From Bombella favorum (GTDB lineage Bacteria > Pseudomonadota > Alphaproteobacteria > Acetobacterales > Acetobacteraceae): a DNA stretch of 64,000 nucleotides. The position numbers and the translations under genes are program-made. Positions 28,488 through 39,000 of the stretch are shown piece by piece. How positions within the stretch are numbered: the first letter of the stretch is position 1; each line of letters opens with the position of its first letter. The stretch is taken from positions 62,001 to 126,000 of the forward strand of contig NZ_NWUS01000003.1 in assembly GCF_014048475.1 (NCBI RefSeq). Direction: 5' to 3'. The notes below the pieces were generated by a model. The model was not told the DNA's origin. It saw only the letters and a list, made by a program, of their open reading frames with translations, and did no database searches.

Positions 28488-30005
28488 TTAAAGTTTCCAG
28501 TAAACTTCATGCCGATGCTCATACCCTTGCCGCCCTGCCACTTCTGCGACCTCTTTCACCCGCTCCACATCGTCAGGCCACGGCTCACCAGCCGCCACGG
28601 CGGGCGGAACAAGGTCATGATCCCGACAAAGCTTCTTAATGACAGACAACACATAAGACGTGCTGATATTCCGCGTACATTCAAAAGCACGCTCTGTCCC
28701 TTTATGACGGGGGCAGAACAGATAGTCGTTATGCTGGAAAGGCGTCCGCAGATCGTGCCAGCAGCTATTACAACCATGATTACTGAACACACGGTACGGC
28801 GTCTGGAACTCATTGATCGGGTCTGTAAAACCGCTGATCATGACAACAGGTGTTCCAACAGCCCAAGCCAGCCATGAAAGGCCGGAAGACAGGCCGACAA
28901 AAAAATCAGCATGTTTTATCCAGCGGGCCCGTTCTGCTAGCGGACGCTCCCCGGTTTCATCCTCCACACCGTTGGGCATATGGTTCCATGTGATGTTATG
29001 GCCGACCACGGGGTCCTTATCGATACAGATAACACGATAGCCCATCTTTTTCAGATACTGGACCGTATCCAGCCATCCTAGCGGGTTCTGCCACATCTTG
29101 CAGGCACAGGATGCCTGTACGGCCACCACCACATAAGGCTCCTCTATCGGGCGGGTATCGGCTTTCTCGATAGCCACCCGGGGGCGGATCTCTGTCGGGT
29201 CCACACCCATAATCCATCCGGCTGTCCGATGCAGGCCAACAGCACGGAAGTCCCGTGGCTGCCAAGCCTGTTCCTCATCATGGAAAAACAGTCCGATATA
29301 ATAGCTGGCGTAAAACTCGCCTTTCACTCCGACAAACTCCGCCTCCTTCAGGAAGCGAATATGCGGGTAGGCCGGCCCCATGAGGTCGACAATCACTTCG
29401 CTCGTCACGACGGTCATGTCGCAGTCATGCTTCTGTCCGAACCGATCGATATACGGTACCCACCCCAACGGGTCCCCTAACGTCCCGGTCGGCATGATGA
29501 TGGCGACTTTCTTCCGCCGCGCATCATATTCATGCGTCCAGACAAGTTCATCACCCTCAAACAGCTCGATCAACACCTGTAGAAAGTATTTCTTACGGGA
29601 AGAGACATATTCTCCTCCAGATTTACCATCATACAGGCAGGTATCTGTCTCCATATCCCAGAAGCGCACACGCCACTGCTCACCTTCTGGCATCTTGATC
29701 CGGATACCGAGGTTGAAGTCATAGCGCAGGCCGTAGGGCCCCTCCTGTGTGGGCTCCATCTCCGGTGCTGGGAATGGGAGGTTGGGCAGCCGCTCTATGC
29801 CGTCATCTTTCTTATTCAACGGCCCTTTGCCACTTGCCTCGAGAGAAGCAGACGGCAGTTCAGCCGCAGAGAAAACCATGCGGTCCTCTTGCCCTTCCAC
29901 ACCGGAATCCACTGTTTCTTCCGTAAAGGGTAGTATGGAGGCAGAGGAAGGTGGCCTCAGGGCGACGATATCCTGCAAGACACGTTCCGTTTTCTTCTCA
30001 GTCAT
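28488..30005 (-). CDS. BAHT-type (TibC/AAH-like) glycosyltransferase, copy 1
   Basis: A 505-residue glycosyltransferase from the preferred ATG. The body is a GT-B enzyme of the bacterial autotransporter heptosyltransferase type: IIMPTGTLGDPLGWVPY, GWLDTVQYLKKMGYRVICID, a sugar-nucleotide site around FVGLSSGLSWLAWAVGTPVVMISG, and a four-cysteine finger (CNSC, then YLFC and FEC) that binds iron in TibC. An N-terminal extension of about 100 residues is acidic and low-complexity, unlike copy 2. Its ATG overlaps the preceding stop as ATGACTGA, so translation is coupled. Known family members add heptose to serine of autotransporter repeats; none is visible here, so the acceptor may differ. Confidence 0.85.
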   Translation of the reverse strand: MTEKKTERVLQDIVALRPPSSASILPFTEETVDSGVEGQEDRMVFSAAELPSASLEASGKGPLNKKDDGIERLPNLPFPAPEMEPTQEGPYGLRYDFNLGIRIKMPEGEQWRVRFWDMETDTCLYDGKSGGEYVSSRKKYFLQVLIELFEGDELVWTHEYDARRKKVAIIMPTGTLGDPLGWVPYIDRFGQKHDCDMTVVTSEVIVDLMGPAYPHIRFLKEAEFVGVKGEFYASYYIGLFFHDEEQAWQPRDFRAVGLHRTAGWIMGVDPTEIRPRVAIEKADTRPIEEPYVVVAVQASCACKMWQNPLGWLDTVQYLKKMGYRVICIDKDPVVGHNITWNHMPNGVEDETGERPLAERARWIKHADFFVGLSSGLSWLAWAVGTPVVMISGFTDPINEFQTPYRVFSNHGCNSCWHDLRTPFQHNDYLFCPRHKGTERAFECTRNISTSYVLSVIKKLCRDHDLVPPAVAAGEPWPDDVERVKEVAEVAGRQGYEHRHEVYWKL

Positions 30006-31173
30006 TCTGTGACAGCTCCCCAAACCCCGGAATCTGCTCAATGGTTGTTTTCACCTGTGTGAAGGAAATCCCTCGGGAACATTCAAACATCTTTTCTGTC
30101 CCCTTATGACGCGGGCAGAAGAAAGGATCGCTCGGTTTCAACTCGATATTCACATCATTGGCACAGCCATTGCAGACATTCCTATTAATGATGCGATACG
30201 GCGTATAGAACTCGTTATATGGCTCGGTATAGCCGCTGATCATGACCACCTTGGCACCAGCAGCCCAAGCCAGCCACGCCAGACCGGAAGAGGTTCCCAC
30301 GAAGAATTCAGCATGCTGCAACCAGCGGACACGCTCTGGCAATGGGCGGTTCCCGGTCTCGTCCTGCGCCCCATGAGGGATGGTCCGGATGGCTGTGATA
30401 GGCCCAGATACACGGTCCTTATCAATACAGACAACCTTGTAGCCTTTCTCCTTCAGGAAGCGGATCAGATCATACCAGCCGCGAGGGTTATTCCAGTATT
30501 TACTAAGCCCTGATGCCTGCGCCCCGATGCAAACGTAGGGCTCTTCCATCGGGCGGCCCCCTGGCTCAACAACGACACGGGGCTTCCGCTCCTGCGGCGA
30601 CAGCCCCAATATATAGGCACCCATGTGGGAAAGACCGGTCTGCCGGTAATCATTAGGCTGGCACGTAAACTCCGTATCCCCAAAAAAGACCAGCACCTTG
30701 TAATGGGCGTAATATTGCCGGTCGCTCTGATCATCCTCATCAATAAACCGAATATGGGGGTAGGCATCCTCAAAAAGAGGAATCATGGCCTTATTTACGA
30801 AGAAACTCGCACGACAGCCATGCTTCTCCACAAAGCTAGCGGCCTGCCCAATCCAAGCGATATGGTCACCCAGCCCGCCCATATACATCGTTATGAGGAC
30901 TTCACGATCCTTCAGATCGCAAACATGGGTGAAAAACTCTTCCCCATCCTTCCAAATGGTGATCTCAAAGCGGACATAATACCGCTTCAAGCTCTGCACC
31001 ATGCCAGCCCCGTTGATCTCCTGAAAGAATAGGACCGTATCTGTATCCAGGTCCCGCAACCTTACTGCCCAAAGGGCTCCCTCCGGCACACAGACACGAC
31101 AGCCATCATTGAAGTCATAGCGGATCCCTCCGGGACCAGCCTGCGTCAAAACAATCTTGTCATTGTCACTCAC
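29998..31173 (-). CDS. BAHT-type (TibC/AAH-like) glycosyltransferase, copy 2
   Basis: A 391-residue paralogue of the adjacent gene. It shares the small N-terminal domain (IRYDFNDGCRVCVPEG), VLITMYMGGLGDHIAWIGQ, GWYDLIRFLKEKGYKVVCID, GTSSGLAWLAWAAGAKVVMISG and the four-cysteine finger (CNGC, FFC, FEC). I prefer the GTG at 31173 because AGGAG lies 7 bases upstream; the open frame continues to 31233 without a site. In strict BAHT enzymes the cysteine finger coordinates iron and is needed for dodecamer assembly. Two unequal copies could form a hetero-oligomer or act in sequence on one acceptor; this is inference. Confidence 0.85.
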   Translation of the reverse strand: MSDNDKIVLTQAGPGGIRYDFNDGCRVCVPEGALWAVRLRDLDTDTVLFFQEINGAGMVQSLKRYYVRFEITIWKDGEEFFTHVCDLKDREVLITMYMGGLGDHIAWIGQAASFVEKHGCRASFFVNKAMIPLFEDAYPHIRFIDEDDQSDRQYYAHYKVLVFFGDTEFTCQPNDYRQTGLSHMGAYILGLSPQERKPRVVVEPGGRPMEEPYVCIGAQASGLSKYWNNPRGWYDLIRFLKEKGYKVVCIDKDRVSGPITAIRTIPHGAQDETGNRPLPERVRWLQHAEFFVGTSSGLAWLAWAAGAKVVMISGYTEPYNEFYTPYRIINRNVCNGCANDVNIELKPSDPFFCPRHKGTEKMFECSRGISFTQVKTTIEQIPGFGELSQND

Positions 31174-31245
31174 GGCCACACTCCTGCACACATGCCTCCT
31201 CTTCTCTCTCCCGGGCGAGCATGCACCCTGCACCGCAGTTTCTGC

Positions 31246-33072
31246 TCATAGCGGTGTTTCTCCCCATGCCAGAATCTCGACCCTCTCCAGTTCATCCAAG
31301 CCGAAGCACTGCTCCTGCACGATAGGAAGACGCCCCGCCACAAAAGCCTCGGACGTTGCAGAAAGGCGAATCTTACCACTTGGCGTACGATGCACACCGC
31401 CCTGCCGCACCAGAACACAACGCAATTTTCGGGCTGGACAGGCTTGCCGTATGGCACGGGCCATCCCAGCCAGAAGCTTCTCATGACCGGTTTCCTGCCT
31501 CACTTGCGCCAGAGACAGCTCACCCATCACACACAACTCTCCCTCGTGCCGAAACACCGTCACACCCCGGCTGCTGAAGACAGGACAAGCCTGCCGCACG
31601 GCCTGTGCCAGATCATCCGGGTCATAACGCTGCTCACCAATAAGGAGACTATTCTCCATACGGCCCGTCACGAAGAGATGTCCCTTCACGAGGAAGCCTG
31701 AATCCCGGCTGCGGAACCACTTGCGGCCCTCTGCATCGGTGCTGAAACGCTCCCGATTTTCCTGCTCCCGGTTCAGATAACCCGGTGTCACACAGGGGCC
31801 GCTCAACCACAACTCACCAACCTGACCATCCGGTAGGCTATCACCGGTCTCGGGGTCCACAACAAGGATGGCATGCTCTTCTATCACGCAGCCACAATCG
31901 GCCAGAACACGCCTGTCATGCTCATCATGCGGTGGTTCAGCACGTCCCTCCGCCAGCCCGGCCCGAGAGAATGTTGCGAAGGACACGGCCTCCTCACCAT
32001 CCCGGCTACCACTCGTGATCATCAAAGTTGTCTCGGCCATGCCATAACCCGGCCGAAGGACGGAGGGATCCAACCCAAGAGGGGCATACCGTTCCAGAAA
32101 CCGGTTTACTGTCCCCCGTTCGATCATCTCAGCCCCGATGACGGACCATTTCCAGCAGGACAGGTCCAGCCCTTTCAAAGCAGAGTCCGGCACATTGCGC
32201 GCTAAAAGCTCATAAGCGAAATTGGGACCAATGGAGAAATTGACCCGATACCGGTCTATCGCCTGCACCCAACGTTCCGGGCGAGCAATAAAATGCTCCG
32301 GTTTCATCAACCATGTAGGCCCGCCCGTTGCTATCCCGAACATGAGGCTCACCAGTCCCATATCATGAGACAAAGGCAGCCATATCAGCCCCAGCCTACC
32401 AAGCCAAATATCGCTACGAATCACCAACAGGTGCAGGTTGGTCCCCAGGTTACGATGCGTGATCTTCACCCCACGGGGCCGCCCGATGGAGCCGGACGTA
32501 TATTGCACAAGGGCCACGTCATCCAGCTCTGCCACGCAACGGCGGTGGAGCGGCTCGGCACTTTCGGCCCCCTCAATGGGAATCCATTTCACCTTGCGAG
32601 CCCGGCCTGCGGCCTGGCGCCGAAACCCCATCAGGACCTCCCGCGGCCCCAGCACAGCCACAGCCTCGGAGTCCTCCAGAATATCGAACAGCCGGTCCAC
32701 ACTACCAACCATGCTGGGACAGACACCCGATACCGGCACGGTATTGGCGTAGACACAGCCAAAGAAACCAGCCACGGCCGCCGTGTCATTCTCAAAACAG
32801 AGCAGAACCCGCTCCCGTTCCGACACAAAGCGATCCAAAAGCCCCGCTACCCGGCAGGCCCAATCATGGGCCTGCTGAAAGGTCAGGGTGTCGGCCACTT
32901 CCAGCGTCTCATCCAGCACGACACACTGTAGCTGCTCCGGCCTTTCCATGGCCCGGAAGCTTAACATCTCATCCAGCCGATGGCTGTGCCGGTCCAATAT
33001 GGTGAAGCCCTGCTCGTATTGCTCAATCACATAACCGGACTGATGGACGATGCGACATGTCCGGGCGGTCAT
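31246..33072 (-). CDS. Fatty acyl-AMP ligase (FAAL)
   Basis: A 608-residue adenylate-forming enzyme of the FAAL subgroup (FadD32-like), which activates a fatty acid as acyl-AMP and passes it to an acyl carrier protein rather than to CoA. Core motifs are VQYTSGSIGRPRGVKITHRN, WLPLSHDMGLVS, IGPNFAYELLARN and GYGMAETTL, all diagnostic of FAALs. A C-terminal lid carries the likely catalytic lysine in TPSGKIRLS. Its ATG overlaps the PKS stop (ATGA), so the two are co-translated; the simplest reading is that it loads the starter acyl chain on the PKS. Confidence 0.92.
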   Translation of the reverse strand: MTARTCRIVHQSGYVIEQYEQGFTILDRHSHRLDEMLSFRAMERPEQLQCVVLDETLEVADTLTFQQAHDWACRVAGLLDRFVSERERVLLCFENDTAAVAGFFGCVYANTVPVSGVCPSMVGSVDRLFDILEDSEAVAVLGPREVLMGFRRQAAGRARKVKWIPIEGAESAEPLHRRCVAELDDVALVQYTSGSIGRPRGVKITHRNLGTNLHLLVIRSDIWLGRLGLIWLPLSHDMGLVSLMFGIATGGPTWLMKPEHFIARPERWVQAIDRYRVNFSIGPNFAYELLARNVPDSALKGLDLSCWKWSVIGAEMIERGTVNRFLERYAPLGLDPSVLRPGYGMAETTLMITSGSRDGEEAVSFATFSRAGLAEGRAEPPHDEHDRRVLADCGCVIEEHAILVVDPETGDSLPDGQVGELWLSGPCVTPGYLNREQENRERFSTDAEGRKWFRSRDSGFLVKGHLFVTGRMENSLLIGEQRYDPDDLAQAVRQACPVFSSRGVTVFRHEGELCVMGELSLAQVRQETGHEKLLAGMARAIRQACPARKLRCVLVRQGGVHRTPSGKIRLSATSEAFVAGRLPIVQEQCFGLDELERVEILAWGETPL

Positions 33073-36000
33073 GCCTCCCCTCCAGCGGCCTGCACCCCTT
33101 CCAGAGCAACAGTACCACCCTGCTGGGCCATCACCACCGCCTGCCGCAGCAAGCTGCGAGCCATTTCGATGATGGTTTCATTCCGAGCCAGCAACACAAG
33201 GGAGACATCGACACCAAATTCCGAGCGAATGGCTGTCTGAAGCTCCACACCAGCGAGGGAATCAATCCCCAGTTCGGAGAGACGGGCACCATCCTCAATC
33301 GTCTCCGGCTCCACCTGCAGGACGGACCCAAGCTGCTGCTTGAGACGCAGCAGAACATAATCCAGACGCTCATTCTCTGGCATGTTCATCAGCAGCTGGA
33401 CAGAGTCCGATATGCCGCCTTTATGGCTTTCCTGCTGCAAAAGTGCGAAGCGTGCAGAGTTTTTCAGCCACGCCAGTGCCCCAAAGACCTGCACCCAATT
33501 AAGGTCCACTAGAGACACATCGCTGCGGTCCACGCCGTAAAGCACCGGCAAATAAGCCAGAGAATCCGCCGCTGTCATGGTCTTAATCCCGGCAACATCA
33601 AACATGCGCCCGGCAGCATCACTTTCGGTCAGCATCCCCACGTCGCCGATGGCACCCCACCCCACAGCCAAAGCAGGTAGCCCCTGCTGACGCCGATTTT
33701 CTGCCAAAGCATTCAGGTAGCTATTAGCCGCCATGTAGCTGCTCTGCCCGAGATTACCAATCTCCGCCGTAAAGGAGGAATAAAGCACGAAGTGGTCCAG
33801 CTCCAGCCCACGGGTCGCCTCATCTAGCGCCTGTGCGCCCAGCACCTTAGGTGCCATGACGGTGGCAATATTGGCCGCCCCCACCTTGCTGATGAGCTGA
33901 TCATCCACCACACCGGCAGCATGGAAGACACCCCGCAGCGGCACTTCATCCCGAGCCAGCTTTTTGACCAGATCGTGCACGGCCTTCCGATCCGTTACAT
34001 CCAGACGATGGGTCACTACCTTGCCGCCGACACTCTCGGCCAGCTTTTTCAGGGTAGCGATGGCATGTTTCCGTTCCGGGTCCTTCGGCAGAGACCGGCC
34101 TACCAGATGAAGCACCCCTGCCCCCCGAGACAGAAGATATTCTGCCGTCTTAAGGCCAAAACCACCCATGCCACCTGTGATCAGGTAAGAACCCTGACGA
34201 CTGAACCCCGGCTGAACCCGTGGCAGCGGACGAGCCTTGATGCCACTCATATCCTCATAAGAGAGCATAATCTTGCCAATATGGCGTGAGGACATGAGGT
34301 AGCGGAAGGCCTCGGAAGCCTCAGCAGCTGGGAAGATGCGTGTCTGCGGGAAGGAGAACTTCCCCTGACGGGCCAGAAGCAGAATCTCGTCCATGACGCC
34401 ATAAAGCTTCTTATGCGGCATCATCCGGTCCATATCGAAGGAGAAATAGGCCAGATTTTCATTGAACGGCATCAGTTCCAACGCCCGATGCTCTACAATA
34501 TCTCGCTTACCGATCTCCAGAAAACGGCCCATCGGTGCCACAAGCCGCAAGCTGTGGATCATCGCCTCGCCGGGCAGGGAGTTCAGCACCACATCAACGC
34601 CTCGGCCATTCGTGGCCTCACGGATGCCATCCACAAACTCCAGCGTTCGGGAATCCCAGACACCGGCACATCCCTGCTTACGCAGATAGTCCCGCTTCTC
34701 TGGATTACCAGCTGTACTGTAGATCACTGCCTTTTTCAGCTGGGCAATTTGGATGGCAGCCTGCCCCACACCACCAGCCCCGGCATGGATGAGAACACTC
34801 TCCCCTTCCTGAAGCTGAGCCAGATGAATCAGCGTGTAATAAGCTGTCACGAACACCAGCGGCAGGCCAGCGATCTGCTCCAGTGAGAAAGGCAGCTCCT
34901 CTCCCGACAAAGGCAGGGCACAATAAGCCAACTCGCTCGCCTTCACGATGCGGCGGGACGTAAAGCTATCCGGGTAGACAAGCGCCAGCAGGTCGCCGGG
35001 CTTCATGTCCTCAACCCCTTCACCAACCGCCTCGACCTCTACAACACATTCCAACCCAAGGGCATCGCCGCTAAAGGTCCCTTCTGTCACGCTCTCCGGC
35101 AGGAGAGACATGGCCTTCAGCACGTCCTTGAAATTAAGACTGGCCATACGTGTGCGCACCTTGACCTCACCCGGCCCTGGCTCCGACACAGCAAAAGCCT
35201 GCCATGTGACCCCTTCCAACGTACCGGAGCGGCTGCCTTCAAGACGGACACCGATAGTGCCATCATCCGCACCACCCATGATCTCTTCCAGCGGGACGGG
35301 CTGGGGTTCTGGCTCCAACGGCGGCGACACCAGCCGCTGGACCATACGTTCTACCCCTTCCCCTGCGGCATCCTCTTCTGCCCCCTTGGTGGCCGGACGC
35401 AGCCAGACTGTATCTTCTGACGTATCCTCAAGCACAAGCTCGGCAGCAATATCGTCTAGCAGGGCCTCTGCCCCCTCAGCCGGCACATCGACATAACGAA
35501 TAGCGAGGTCCAAAACACGCTCGGCTGCGGCACCACGGAACAGACCCTGAAACGCCCGCTGAAGTGCCTGTGCGTCCCCGTCCCTGCCATAGGCGCCACG
35601 GGTAACAATAATGACCGGCAAACGCCGTTTACGGTTTCGTGTTGGTACACGCTGGAGCAACGCCACGCAGGCGGCCATGTCATCAAGACACTGCTGATAA
35701 TCAGCACCAGCCTGCGGGAACAGGACCAACGCCCGCTGCTTGGACAAGAATGGTTCGTGATCCAGAACATCTGCAAGCTCGGCACCATCCAGCTGGGAGC
35801 TAACAGTCAGCTCTGCACCATTATCCTTCAACACATCAGCCAACTGGGCAGCCAGACCACTCCCTTCACCCAGCAGGGTAATAGCCTGCGGTTCGCTCAA
35901 CAGGATCTGACGCTCTGCGCTCATCCAGTTCGGCGCATAGATCAGCCTAGCCGCAGAAGAAGCCTCATGCCCGCTACGCGCCACACGGCGGCAGCACAGG

Positions 36001-39000
36001 CCCAGTACCTCACAAAGCAGTTCCCCTTCCGGCGTGAACAGGCGCATATCGGCCATAATCTTGCGCTGTGTCCGCAAGGTGGGGGTCACCTTTACATAGG
36101 CCCGTGATACTTTCTGGCCCATATAGCTGACACGGTCGATTGAGGCCGGAACATACACATCCTTCTGCTCCTCAAAGGGGAAGGCCCCAATGAGCGCATG
36201 CATAGCACCATCCAGCAATGCCGGATGCAGGTGATAATCCTCCAGCGTGGCGACCTGTTCATCCTTGAGGGCAATCTCCGCTACAGAATAGCCATCCCCC
36301 CGGTACAGGTACTGCATAGTTTGAAAGGCTGGACCATAATTCAGCCCCATAGCGGCGAGAGCCTCGTAAACTTCGGCCCCTTCAAAGCGGGTTGCCCCTT
36401 TACACAAGGCCTCGAAATCGAACGTTTTATTTTCCGTCGATATCGTGCACCATGGGGCAGCCTGAAGAACGGTCGCCTGACCATGTGTCTGCCAGTCGCC
36501 ATTCCACGCCACTGTTTCGCTATCGAAAACAAGACGGCGGGTCGCCATGTCAAACCGCCACATGACAACCGGTGCCTGTCCCTCCTGCACCATCAACGGC
36601 GTGCTGATCGTGATGTCCTCCACCACGGCCGGGGTCTTAGCCTCCAACTGGAAATGCGCCGCAAGAGTTGCCTCGACATAAGCAGCAGCTGGGAATAGGG
36701 CCATACCGTGGACCTTATGGTCCATCAGCCATTCCATCAGAACCACCCCAATGTCAGCCCGCCATGCCCGGCTTTCCAGCAGGCTCGGCGTACCCAGAAC
36801 AGGATGAACCTGTTCATCCAGACGGTCACGGCGGGAGGCTTCGGTCTCCAGCCACATCTTGCCACCTTCTTCCCAACGGTAATAAGGCCGCTCAATCAGT
36901 TCCGGCTTCAAAACATAACGCCAGTCCCATTCAGCACCGGCAAGAGCCAGACGGATCAAGGCACGCAGAAGCCCATCTGCATCGTCTTGCTTGCGGCGCA
37001 GAGACGGTATGACGGCAACCTCATAGCGGCCTTCCTCCGCACAGCCCGTTACAGACGTACCCAGAACCGGATGAGCTGCGAGCTCAAGGAAAATAGCGTG
37101 ACCATCATTCAGCATGGCCCGCATAGCATCATGGAAGAGGACGGGCTCCCGAGCATTGGCATACCAATAAGCAGCATCATGCCGTTCATCTTCGCCCCAC
37201 AGCTTACCCGTAACCGTAGAGTAAAGCGGAACTTCCGGTGTTTTCGGGCTAATATGAGCCAGAGAGGACAGCATATCCTTCTCAATCGCCGCCATTTCCG
37301 GGCTGTGATACGGCACTTCCACTTTCAGAAGCCGTACGAACACGCCTTCCTTTGCGCAGTCTGCCTCCAGCACCTTTAGGTCCTTAAGAGGACCCGCCAC
37401 CGTGCAGGAATCGCCACTATTGATAGCCGCAATGGCAAGCCTGCCCTTAAAGCCTTCCAGCCGCTCTTCTAGCAAGCTACGGCCCATCCCAACGGCCAAC
37501 ATAGTGCCACGGCCTGCCAATGTGGCCTGAAGACGGCTACGATGATAGATGACCGTCACGGCATCTTCTAACGTCAGCGCACCGCTGACATAGGCAGCAG
37601 CTACCTCGCCCACGCTATGGCCGACAATGGCACCGGGCATTACGCCATGACGGGTAAAAAACGCCGCCAAACAAATCTGCACGAGGAAGATGGCAGGCTG
37701 GGCGACCTCCGTCTCCTGTATGCGGGACTTGGACTCCGGCTTCAGTAACTCTTCCTGCAGAGACCAGCCTGCCAGTTTTGTGAACAGCTCATCACAACGC
37801 TGCGCCAGATTGCGAACCTCTACCGGCCCTTTCCGCAGGAGGTAACGGCCCATTCCCCACCACTGGGGCCCCATGCCGGAGAAAAGGAAAACCGGCTTTG
37901 CAGCATCATCCACAACGGCCTTGCCGGTAAACAGAGCCGGGTGTGCCCTGCCTTCAGCCAGAGCATGCAAGGCATCACGGGCCTGTATAATTTCTTCTTC
38001 ACCCTGTGGCGGAAGAATCACCGCCCGATGGCGGAACCACGTCCCATAGCGTGCTGCAGAGAAGCAAAGTGCCTCCCACAGGCTACGTTCAGCGGGACCA
38101 GCCTCCAGCCGTTCCGCATAGGCTTTGGCCATAAAACCAAGAGAGGCTTCCGAGAATGTGCTGAGCAGCAGAGGCACCCGCCGCATAAAGCCGGCAGGCC
38201 GCACTCCCTTCAACTTATTATCACGCACCGTTCGGCGCTGCGCTGCGGTCCGCTCTTTTTCGGTCGGGCGGCGCAACAGGGCGACAGCATTTGTTCCGCC
38301 ATAACCAAAGGAATTGACGACAGCATAAAGCCTGTCACGCTCTGGCAAGGCGACTGCTTCCCCCTGTGCAACCTGCACGCGGTATTCATCAAACGGAATG
38401 ACCGGATTCAGCTCTTTCAAATTAGCCTGTCCGGGCACCTTACCATGCTCAAGACACAGCATGGTCTTTAGGACAGCCGCAGCGCCAGCAGCAGCCTCCA
38501 TATGACCCAGATTGGCCTTTACGGAACCAATAAGAACCTTCTGCCCTTCTGGTTGATACTGCCCAATGGCCTTTGCAATGGCTTTAACTTCGATCGGGTC
38601 GCCAACAGGTGTTCCCGTCCCATGCGCTTCCACATAGACCACATCCTGCGCCGAAACATCAGCCCGATGCAGCACATCACGGATCAGCGTTTCCTGCGCA
38701 TCGGCGTCCGGCATGGTTAGCACAGGGGTGCGGCCGTCCTGATTCACGCCAGAACTACAGACAACACCTTTAATATCATCACCATCCCGCATGGCATCTT
38801 TCAGCCGTTTGAGCATGAGAATGACACAGCCTTCCCCACGCCCATAGCCGTCTGCATCTGCAGCGAAAGACTTGGAACGGCCATTCTTGGCAAGGAAGTG
38901 CCCCTTCGTCATAAGCATGGCTGTCTGCGGGGAGGCCATGAAATTCACACCACCGGCCAGAGCCACGTCACACTCACCAAGACGCAGGCTGTTACAGGCC

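Noticed and set aside
36198-37379. Plus-strand frames of 166-223 codons inside the PKS gene
   Set aside because: Antisense shadows in a GC-rich gene, without starts, ribosome sites or domains.
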